A stretch of DNA of 10,785 nt from CAZHGD01 sp964531735 (GTDB taxonomy: Bacteria; Armatimonadota; UBA10988), in assembly GCA_964531735.1 (NCBI GenBank), contig CAZHGD010000219.1:1-10785 (forward strand), written 5' to 3'. Positions 1-5,390 of the stretch are shown piece after piece. The position numbers were made by a program, and so were the translations under genes. The stretch's first letter is position 1. The number at the start of each line of letters is the position of its first letter. The notes beneath the pieces were generated by a model, which saw only the letters and a list, made by a program, of their open reading frames with translations, did no database searches and had not been told where the DNA came from.

Positions 1-373
1 TGTGCCCGGTCAGCGTCGCCAACGCCTTGCCCTCAGGCAGCGACCACAGCCGCACCGTGTTGTCTGCGCTGGCCGAGGCCAGTGCCTTGCCGTCCGGCGT
101 CACGGCCAGCGCGGTGATCACCGACTGGTGCGCCTTGGGCATACCCTTTGTCGTCCGGCCCTCCGGCAGCAACAGCTTGCCCACGCCGCCGCCGCCCATC
201 ACCTGGGCCGTCTGCTGCTGCGCCTCGGCCCGTCCGCCCACCGCGCCTACCGCCGCCGCGGCCAGCGCGGCGCGGAGAAAATCTCGCCGGTCGAAGCAGT
301 AGCGCTCACCCTCGCGCCGCGGGGCAAACAGCCGCGGGCGGTCGTCGTCGGGCGGGGTTGGGCGGTCACTCAT
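1..373 (-). CDS. Tat-exported WD40-repeat protein, N-terminal part
   Basis: Partial gene: the ATG is at 373 and the reading frame stays open for 124 codons to the left edge. Seen: residues 27-46 hold a twin-arginine signal (FDRRDFLRAAL followed by an alanine-rich hydrophobic stretch) with a plausible cleavage site AEA|QQQ at 51/52. After a short Gly-rich linker, residues 80-111 form one WD40 blade (AHQSVITALAVTPDGK ... DNTVRLW). A second blade begins at LATLTGH where the window ends. The protein should therefore fold in the cytoplasm and be exported by Tat as a beta-propeller, probably a binding scaffold rather than an enzyme. Its ATG lies inside the end of the upstream radical SAM gene (8-base overlap, ATGAGTGA), which argues for translational coupling. 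What it binds, and whether another domain follows, cannot be seen. Confidence 0.82.
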   Translation of the reverse strand, partial: MSDRPTPPDDDRPRLFAPRREGERYCFDRRDFLRAALAAAAVGAVGGRAEAQQQTAQVMGGGGVGKLLLPEGRTTKGMPKAHQSVITALAVTPDGKALASASADNTVRLWSLPEGKALATLTGH

Positions 374-1730
374 GAACGGGTCCCTCCTGGTTGGCGCCGG
401 ATTCGGCCAGGCCGTGCCAGACTCCTTCGCCCTGCTCCAACTCGGCCAGCAGCAGCGCGCGGGTGACCTCGCGGGTGACGTGGCAGCGGCCGCCGGCGGT
501 GTCGCTGGGGTCGGGGCGGCGGGTGGCGCAGTCGCCCGCGCACTGCCAGTAGCAGAAGCAGGTGACGCACTCGGCGCGGCGGGTCTGCTGGGCGGCCAGG
601 TAGGCCGACAGCGCCGGCAGGTCGAGTTCGGCGCGGCCGTCGGCCACCCGGCCGACGGTGAACGCCTGCGCCAGCGGACTCAGCTCGCTGAACACCTCGA
701 AACAGGTCACCAGGCGGCCGTCGGCAGTGGCCACCAGCGCGCTCAGCGGGGCCTGGCAGAAGACCGGCGTGATGGTGCCCAGCCGGCCGCCGGAGTAGTA
801 GACCTGCCGGCCCGCCGCCGCGCCCAGGCGCTGGGCCTCCATGAAGCGGGCGGCGAACTCGGTGGCGAACTCGCGGCTCAGGTCGCCGTAGACGCCGCGC
901 GTTGTGGTGAAGGTCGGCTCCACCTGGATCACCGGGCACTGGGTGTGCTCCAGGATCCAGGTCACGCCGGCGGGCAGGTCGGCCACCGACTCGGGCATCA
1001 CGGTCAGGCGCAGGCCATAGCTGATGCCGGCGGCCTCCAGCGCGCGGATGCTCTCGTGGACCTGCGCCGCGGTGGCGGTGCCGCCCGCGGTGGGCCGCTG
1101 GCGGTCCTGCACCGCCGGCAGGCCGTCCATGGACAGGCTGACGTCGGCAAACTCGGCGCAGACGAACTCGCGCTGGGCGGCGGTCCAGACGCCATTGCTG
1201 CTCATCGACACCGTGGCGCGCGGGTCGCGCTCCTTGAGGTAGTGGACGGCGCGTTCCAGCAACGCCCAGTGCGCGGTCGGCTCGCCGCCGCCGTGGAAGG
1301 TCAGCGCCGGTGGCTGGTCGCCGGCGGCGGCGTTGGCCAGCACCGTGTCGAGGACCGCCTGGGCCGTGGGCCAGTCCATCTCGCGGGTCACCGGTTCGGC
1401 GCCGGCATTGGCGTAGCAGTAGACGCAGCGCAGGTTGCAGCGGTTGGTCAGCAGCAGCACGGCGTGGGTCGGCCGCGGCGGCTCGTCGCCCGGCACGAAC
1501 GGCGGGCAGTCGAGCAGCGGGCCGTCGTAGCCCACGGCGGTGAGGAACTCCTCCACCTCCGGGTCGCGCGGCGCGTCGGGTGCGGCCTCGCGCTGCGCGA
1601 CGTAGCCGGCCAACGCCTGGTTGCCCAGGAAGGCCAACCGGCGGCGCGGCCGGTAGATGATGACGTGCCCGTCGTAGTCGATCCGGTAGGTTTCCACGGC
1701 GAACGGCTCCCCGATGCCCGTGCGCGGCAT
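366..1730 (-). CDS. Radical SAM/SPASM domain protein (putative peptide-modifying enzyme)
   Basis: 454 residues. Seen: the radical SAM cluster motif CNLRCVYC gives C98, C102 and C105, followed by the SAM-binding GGGEPT at 147-152. The C-terminal SPASM domain is complete. C325-x12-G-x4-C343 is followed by C388-x2-C391-x5-C397-x3-C401 and a further Cys at 416, enough to bind two auxiliary 4Fe-4S clusters. Known of the family: SPASM enzymes such as anSMEs and RiPP maturases use SAM-derived radicals to oxidise or crosslink residues of a protein or peptide. The first ~70 residues (DGHVIIYRPRRRLAFLGN) resemble a small peptide-recognition segment, but this is only inferred. The start at 1730 was chosen because homologous-looking sequence begins there and the open frame upstream is Arg/Pro/Ala-rich shadow. 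No good Shine-Dalgarno precedes it. It follows the peptidase-acetyltransferase gene by 38 bases and overlaps the WD40 gene by 8. Substrate unknown; no sulfatase or obvious precursor peptide is visible. Confidence 0.85.
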   Translation of the reverse strand: MPRTGIGEPFAVETYRIDYDGHVIIYRPRRRLAFLGNQALAGYVAQREAAPDAPRDPEVEEFLTAVGYDGPLLDCPPFVPGDEPPRPTHAVLLLTNRCNLRCVYCYANAGAEPVTREMDWPTAQAVLDTVLANAAAGDQPPALTFHGGGEPTAHWALLERAVHYLKERDPRATVSMSSNGVWTAAQREFVCAEFADVSLSMDGLPAVQDRQRPTAGGTATAAQVHESIRALEAAGISYGLRLTVMPESVADLPAGVTWILEHTQCPVIQVEPTFTTTRGVYGDLSREFATEFAARFMEAQRLGAAAGRQVYYSGGRLGTITPVFCQAPLSALVATADGRLVTCFEVFSELSPLAQAFTVGRVADGRAELDLPALSAYLAAQQTRRAECVTCFCYWQCAGDCATRRPDPSDTAGGRCHVTREVTRALLLAELEQGEGVWHGLAESGANQEGPVHE

Positions 1731-1768
1731 TGTACCCGGTGGCGCAAGTGTCCGCGACGGGTGGCGGC

Positions 1769-4360
1769 TCAGCGCGCTGCGAGGCCGCGCGGCTGCGGCC
1801 GGACGGGGCAGGTCGGGCAGACTTCGTGCAGGTGCGCGCGGCGGGCCTTGAAGATCTCCATCGCCGGCACCAGTGTGGCGTCGGCTTGCCCCACGCGGCC
1901 GTGGCGCTGGACGCCGCGCTCGCGCAGCGTCTGGTCGAGCAGGGCCGGCGGCACCGGGCACTGGCCGGCACGCCAGGCCAGCGAGGGCACCGGGATCACC
2001 TGGCCGTCCTCACCCACCACGTCATCGCGGCTGCCGAAGGCGTCCAGACAGCCGGCGCCGAGCGACATCTCGGCTATGTGGTAGACCGTGCTGCGGGTGT
2101 GGTCGACGCCCAGCGAGAGCACGTAGCCGCCGCTGTGGACCAGGCGCCCGAGCGGGCTGGCGGCCGTCCAGACGCCGTGGCGGGCATGATCGCGCAGGTA
2201 GGCCGCGGCGCGCGGACCGACCGCGGCCACCGCGTGGCTGGGATGATCGCTGCGGAGCACATCGTCGCGCCGCCAGAAGGCGTCGGCGATGGCGCCGTTG
2301 AGCGTCGGCGTGGTGAGCGGGTTGTAGACCTGGGCGGCAAAGTGGTGGAACGACGGCATCAGCAGCGTGCCCGCCGGCCCCAGAGCCGCCAAGAGCGCGT
2401 CGATGACCGTCTCGGCGCCGCCGCGCACCGGGCCGATGGCCGACAGCGAGCTATGGACCACCACATCGCTGCCCGGCACCAGGCCCAGCTCCAGCAGGTC
2501 GGCGGTCAGTTGCTCGGCACCGACCGACTCGGCCTCGGGCAGCAGCGCCACGTAGCCCAACTCGGCCAGCGCGGCGAAGTAGCCGGTCACCTGTTCGACG
2601 CTGACCTCGGCACCGGTCTCGGCGCGGAGCAGCGCGGCGATCTCCGGCAGACTGCGCCGGCCGTCGGCCCAGAACAGGGCCCAGTCGCGCAGCTTGCTGC
2701 CGCGCAGCGCGTCGGCGATGGCCGCGGGCGTGTTCTCCAGCGTCGGCGACAGTGGCGCGGTGCGGCGCGGGATGTCGCCGGTCGCCGGTGGCGTCGGCTC
2801 GCCGCCCGGCAGTTGGCGCTGCCACTCGCGCACCAGTTGCGCCTTGCGGCCGCCCCACCACCAGCGGCGCAGGCGGGTCAGCGTCTGGCGCTGCTGCTCG
2901 CGGCGGAAGGCGGCCCATTCAGCCGTGACCTCCGGGCGTGCCAGGTCGCGTTGGAGCCGGCGCGTCTCCAGGGCGGCCCATTCGCCCGCGTCGCGGTGGT
3001 CGCCGTCGGCCAGGTGATAGAGATAGGCCGCCAGCCCCGTGGCCGCCAGCGCGAGTCCGGCCGGGTCGAGCACCGCCGGCGTGTCGGCCGAGCTGTGGTA
3101 GGCGTCGTAGCCGCGGGCGGCACCACTGTGGTAGGTCGCCAGCCACGGGCAGGGGAAGCCGTACTGCGGGTCGCCCAGCAGCGTGTCGCTGGTCGAGACG
3201 AACGGCGCCTGGTGCAACCGGTAGCCGGGGTTGTGCCAGCCCATGGCCGCGCGGAGCAGCCGCGCGCCCAGCTCGTTGACGAAGGTGGCCGACATCGGCA
3301 CCGTGTCGTGCCATTCCAGCCGCCGGCCGCACAGCTCCGGCCGCAGGCCCACGCAATCGGCGACGACCCCGGCCAGCGGCGGTTGCAGCCGTGACTGCTG
3401 TTCCAGGTAGGCGAAGAAGCCATAGCACTCGTAGGCGTGCAGCCAGCGGATGGTCCGCTTCGGGCGCGGCAAGGCGCCGTCGGCAATGCACGCCGACAAG
3501 AGGCGGGCGGACTCGAGGCAGGCGGCGACGCCGGAGGCATTGTCGGCCGCGCCGGGCTCGCCGCTGTGGGCCACGGCCCAGACTTCGTCCTGCGGGTCGG
3601 CACCGCCGGGCAGCACGCCACTGACCACGTCGTGGCTGCCGACATAGCGGTGGACGCGGCAGTCGAGCGCGATCACCAGGCGGCCGTGCAGTGCGAGCAG
3701 CCGGCGGAGCGCGTCGCCGCGGTGCGGTGAGACGGCGAGCACCACCGGGTGCGCCAGGCCGTCGCGCCAGGGCAGGCCGCCCCAGCCCAGCGACAGCCAG
3801 GCCGTCGCCGTCGGATCGCTGCCGGCCGGCGTGTCGCAGATGACGGCGATGGGCGCCTTGTCGGCCCACAGCGCGCCGCGCCAATTGGGGCTGACTCGCG
3901 TCAGCAGGACCCGACCGGCGAGACCGCGGCGGGGTAGGGCGGCGATGGCCTCGGCCTCGTCGATGACCACCAACTCGCCGCGCACGCCGCCGGCCGGTGT
4001 GCTGTTGGACCAGCGGGCCACGTGCCAGGGGTTCTGGGCATAGTCCAGCAGCGGCAGTTGCACCGGCTCGACCACTTCGGCGCGAGCGTGGTGGAGGTCG
4101 GCCGCCTCCTGGATGACCCAGCGGCCGGTGCCGAGCCCGGTGCCGGTGGCGATGGCGTCGATCTCGGCGGTGACGCCGGCGGCTTCGTAGTCCGCGGCGA
4201 GCCGTTCGGAGGTGCGGTGGAACGAGTCGAAAGAGCACCAGCGCTCGGTCTCGACCAGCCGTTCGACATCAGCCAGGGCGCGGCTTCCGTCGGCGCGCTG
4301 GGCCAGCAGCGGCACTCCATCGCGGCAGAAAGCGGCCAGGCGAAGCGCGCGTCGGGCCAT
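1769..4360 (-). CDS. Fusion: DUF4910/M28-like peptidase + winged helix + AAC(3)-family N-acetyltransferase
   Basis: 863 residues in one continuous frame with uniform codon use. Residues ~30-470 resemble the DUF4910/M28 zinc-aminopeptidase superfamily. Candidate metal or catalytic residues are H265 and D273 (AHSGEPGAADNASG), E311 (AYECYGFFAYL, matching the family's PETIGSIAYL-like pattern), D335 (ADCVG) and H422 (YHSSAD). The classic M28 Glu-Glu pair is not present, as in DUF4910. Residues ~555-607 look like a small winged helix, as often follows DUF4910 domains. Residues ~615-840 match the antibiotic N-acetyltransferase family (Antibiotic_NAT). HSSLSAIG is at 636-643, GPAGTLLMPSF at 661-671, HPSHAVAAVG at 706-715 and HIAE at 761-764, so the conserved active-site His and Glu are kept. 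This family transfers acetyl from acetyl-CoA to amino groups of aminoglycosides or other amines. The tail has a CPTC pair at 848-851. A GGAG lies 8 bases before the ATG, overlapping the upstream GNAT stop. The natural substrate is unknown; a resistance role should not be assumed. Confidence 0.83.
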   Translation of the reverse strand: MARRALRLAAFCRDGVPLLAQRADGSRALADVERLVETERWCSFDSFHRTSERLAADYEAAGVTAEIDAIATGTGLGTGRWVIQEAADLHHARAEVVEPVQLPLLDYAQNPWHVARWSNSTPAGGVRGELVVIDEAEAIAALPRRGLAGRVLLTRVSPNWRGALWADKAPIAVICDTPAGSDPTATAWLSLGWGGLPWRDGLAHPVVLAVSPHRGDALRRLLALHGRLVIALDCRVHRYVGSHDVVSGVLPGGADPQDEVWAVAHSGEPGAADNASGVAACLESARLLSACIADGALPRPKRTIRWLHAYECYGFFAYLEQQSRLQPPLAGVVADCVGLRPELCGRRLEWHDTVPMSATFVNELGARLLRAAMGWHNPGYRLHQAPFVSTSDTLLGDPQYGFPCPWLATYHSGAARGYDAYHSSADTPAVLDPAGLALAATGLAAYLYHLADGDHRDAGEWAALETRRLQRDLARPEVTAEWAAFRREQQRQTLTRLRRWWWGGRKAQLVREWQRQLPGGEPTPPATGDIPRRTAPLSPTLENTPAAIADALRGSKLRDWALFWADGRRSLPEIAALLRAETGAEVSVEQVTGYFAALAELGYVALLPEAESVGAEQLTADLLELGLVPGSDVVVHSSLSAIGPVRGGAETVIDALLAALGPAGTLLMPSFHHFAAQVYNPLTTPTLNGAIADAFWRRDDVLRSDHPSHAVAAVGPRAAAYLRDHARHGVWTAASPLGRLVHSGGYVLSLGVDHTRSTVYHIAEMSLGAGCLDAFGSRDDVVGEDGQVIPVPSLAWRAGQCPVPPALLDQTLRERGVQRHGRVGQADATLVPAMEIFKARRAHLHEVCPTCPVRPQPRGLAAR

Positions 4361-4374
4361 GCGGGGCTCTCCGG

Positions 4375-4926
4375 TCAACCGGGGGCATTGCCTTCGGCCG
4401 CCCGCCACTCCTCCTCCAGGACCGACATCAGCAGCACATCCTGGAACCGCCCGCCCGTGAACTGGGCCTGGCGCAGCGTGCCGTCCAGTCGGAAGCCGAC
4501 CTTCTCGTAGCAGCGGCGGGCGCGGGCGTTGTCGGCGAACACAGACAGTTCGACGCGATGGAGGCCCAGCTCGTCGAAACACCAGCCGAGCAACAGCCGC
4601 AGCGCCGCAGTGCCGACGCCCTGGTCCCAGACGCATTTCTCGCCGACGCAGATGCCGAGGCTGGCGTGGCGATTCTTGCGGTCGAGTTTGTGCACACCGC
4701 AGATGCCGACGGCACGCCAGCCGTCACCGTGGCGGAGCTCGATAGTGAAGCGGTAGTCGTCGGTGCCGCCGAGCGTGCGTTCGAACCACTGCTCTTCGGC
4801 CGCCAGCGACAGGGGTGCGTACATGCTGAGGTGCACCGTCACCGCCGGATCGTTGAGCCAGCGCACGAAGTCGGGCAGGTCGGTGCGCTCGGGCGCGCGC
4901 AGACGGACGGTGTCGCCGATGATCAC
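4375..4926 (-). CDS. GNAT family N-acetyltransferase (RimJ/RimL-like)
   Basis: 183 residues, typical length for a single-domain GNAT. Seen: N-terminal strand GDTVRLRAPERTDLPDFVRWLND; acetyl-CoA pyrophosphate loop DQGVGTAAL at 101-109 (the Q/R-x-x-G-x-G/A motif); and NARARRCYEKVGF at 133-145, the helix and strand that close the fold, followed by a C-terminal strand pair. The closest general likeness is to RimJ/RimL and SpeG type enzymes, which acetylate protein N-termini or polyamines; the substrate cannot be told. The GTG start at 4926 was chosen because GGAG sits 7 bases upstream. The longer open frame to 5130 runs through a tRNA gene and is not credible. It is the first gene of the minus-strand block, 14 bases from the peptidase-acetyltransferase fusion, so the block carries two acyltransferases of unrelated fold. 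Confidence 0.87.
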   Translation of the reverse strand: MIIGDTVRLRAPERTDLPDFVRWLNDPAVTVHLSMYAPLSLAAEEQWFERTLGGTDDYRFTIELRHGDGWRAVGICGVHKLDRKNRHASLGICVGEKCVWDQGVGTAALRLLLGWCFDELGLHRVELSVFADNARARRCYEKVGFRLDGTLRQAQFTGGRFQDVLLMSVLEEEWRAAEGNAPG

Positions 4927-5001
4927 GAGCTGACTCCGGGTTCGGAGCCAAGACGAACGAACGGGCGCGCGAGCAGGTTCCGGATGGCGCGCGCAATCGT
5001 C
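4927..5001. other. Divergent intergenic spacer
   Basis: This short spacer separates the minus-strand GNAT gene from the plus-strand tRNA promoter. On the minus strand it holds the GGAG ribosome binding site of the GNAT gene (within 4927-4940). I found no convincing minus-strand -35/-10 pair, so the promoter of the left-hand operon is not located. Confidence 0.5.
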
Positions 5002-5030
5002 TTGACACAACCGGCACCTGGGTGTAGGCT
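5002..5030 (+). promoter_or_regulatory. Sigma70-type promoter of the tRNA genes
   Basis: A perfect -35 TTGACA at 5002-5007 is followed, after a 17-base spacer, by TAGGCT at 5025-5030, a fair -10. Transcription would start about 5037, some 11 bases before tRNA-Leu, as expected for a tRNA operon with a short leader. Confidence 0.8.
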
Positions 5031-5047
5031 GTGGCCATACCGATGCC

Positions 5048-5129
5048 GGGTGAGTGGCGAAACTGGCATACGCGCATGACTTAGGATCATGTGGGGCAAC
5101 CCGTGCGGGTTCGAGTCCCGCCTCGCCCA
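5048..5129 (+). tRNA. tRNA-Leu (anticodon UAG)
   Basis: 82-nt class II tRNA. Acceptor stem GGGTGAG (5048-5054) pairs with CTCGCCC (5122-5128) with one G-U pair; the discriminator is A5129, as expected for Leu. Anticodon stem CATGA/TCATG encloses the loop CTTAGGA, with anticodon TAG at 5082-5084, reading CUN codons. The 13-base variable arm (5092-5104) forms a GGG/CCC hairpin. The T arm is GCGGG-TTCGAGT-CCCGC. CCA is not encoded, so it must be added by nucleotidyltransferase. It is the first gene after the tRNA promoter and 20 bases before tRNA-Gly. Confidence 0.95.
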
Positions 5130-5149
5130 TTCACCAGCAAAGGAAGTCC

Positions 5150-5222
5150 GCGGGAGTAGCTCAGTTGGTAGAGCATCTGCTTGCCATGCAGAAGGTCGCG
5201 AGTTCGAGCCTCGTCTCCCGCT
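5150..5222 (+). tRNA. tRNA-Gly (anticodon GCC)
   Basis: 73-nt tRNA. Acceptor stem GCGGGAG (5150-5156) pairs perfectly with CTCCCGC (5215-5221); the discriminator is T5222, usual for bacterial Gly. D arm AGCTCAGTTGGTAGAGC is typical. Anticodon stem TCTGC/GCAGA encloses TTGCCAT with anticodon GCC at 5183-5185, reading GGC and GGU. The T arm is GCGAG-TTCGAGC-CTCGT. CCA is not encoded. It is co-transcribed with tRNA-Leu and followed by the terminator at 5295. Confidence 0.96.
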
Positions 5223-5230
5223 TGGCGAAC

Positions 5231-5255
5231 AGCCTGACCCTCCACGGGGTCGGCT
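5231..5255 (+). other. Hairpin in the tRNA trailer
   Basis: AGCC-T-GACCC (5231-5240) can pair with GGGTC-GGCT (5247-5255), giving nine pairs, one bulged T and a 6-base loop. No T-run follows, so it is not an intrinsic terminator. It may protect or guide processing of the tRNA 3' trailer, or have no role. Confidence 0.35.
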
Positions 5256-5294
5256 AGCGCGGCCGGCCCTGAGTCGGCGAACTCGGTTCACATC

Positions 5295-5338
5295 CGCGCC
5301 TCGCCGCGCAGTTGGGCGCGGCGAGGCGCGTTGTTTAT
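5295..5338 (+). terminator. Intrinsic terminator after the tRNA operon
   Basis: A perfect 15-bp GC-rich inverted repeat, 5295-5309 with 5316-5330, has a 6-base loop (AGTTGG) and is followed by TTGTTTATC. This is a classic Rho-independent terminator. It ends the tRNA transcript 53 bases before the trigger factor start, so tig should have its own promoter. Confidence 0.88.
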
Positions 5339-5341
5339 CAT
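5312..5341 (+). promoter_or_regulatory. Possible tig promoter embedded in the terminator
   Basis: TTGGGC at 5312-5317, in the loop of the terminator hairpin, is followed after 18 bases by TATCAT at 5336-5341, in its T-tract. Both hexamers are plausible but imperfect. A start near 5348 would leave a leader of about 43 bases before tig. It is proposed mainly because a promoter is needed here. Confidence 0.35.
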
Positions 5342-5377
5342 CGGGGTTAGGCCGTCGGGCAGGAGCCGGGCGGGTAC

Positions 5378-5382
5378 GGAGG
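5378..5382 (+). promoter_or_regulatory. Ribosome binding site of tig (decides the GTG start)
   Basis: GGAGG lies 8 bases before GTG 5391. An ATG at 5383 is in another frame, and the in-frame ATG at 5331 would start inside the terminator, so GTG 5391 is preferred. Confidence 0.8.
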
Positions 5383-5390
5383 ATGTCCCA

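Noticed and set aside
1725..1735. Minus-strand TACAAT overlapping the radical SAM start as a -10 element
   Set aside because: It overlaps the start codon and has no -35 (TCGCGG at the right spacing), so it cannot serve this gene in the usual way.
372..2084. Long plus-strand open frame of about 570 codons opposite the radical SAM gene
   Set aside because: Antisense shadow: high GC removes stops, the product is Gly/Ala/Gln/Arg-rich with no family motif, and the minus strand carries clear SPASM motifs.
1730..3394. Long plus-strand open frame opposite the peptidase-acetyltransferase fusion
   Set aside because: Low-complexity Arg/Gln/Ala composition and no start signal; the minus strand encodes recognisable domains.
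4927..5130. N-terminal extension of the GNAT gene to an ATG at 5130
   Set aside because: The extension passes through the tRNA promoter and tRNA-Leu; GTG 4926 has a good GGAG 7 bases upstream and starts where the GNAT fold begins.
5048..5300. tRNA genes as an integration site of a mobile element
   Set aside because: I saw no integrase and no repeat of a tRNA 3' end elsewhere in the window; the neighbouring genes are ordinary housekeeping genes.
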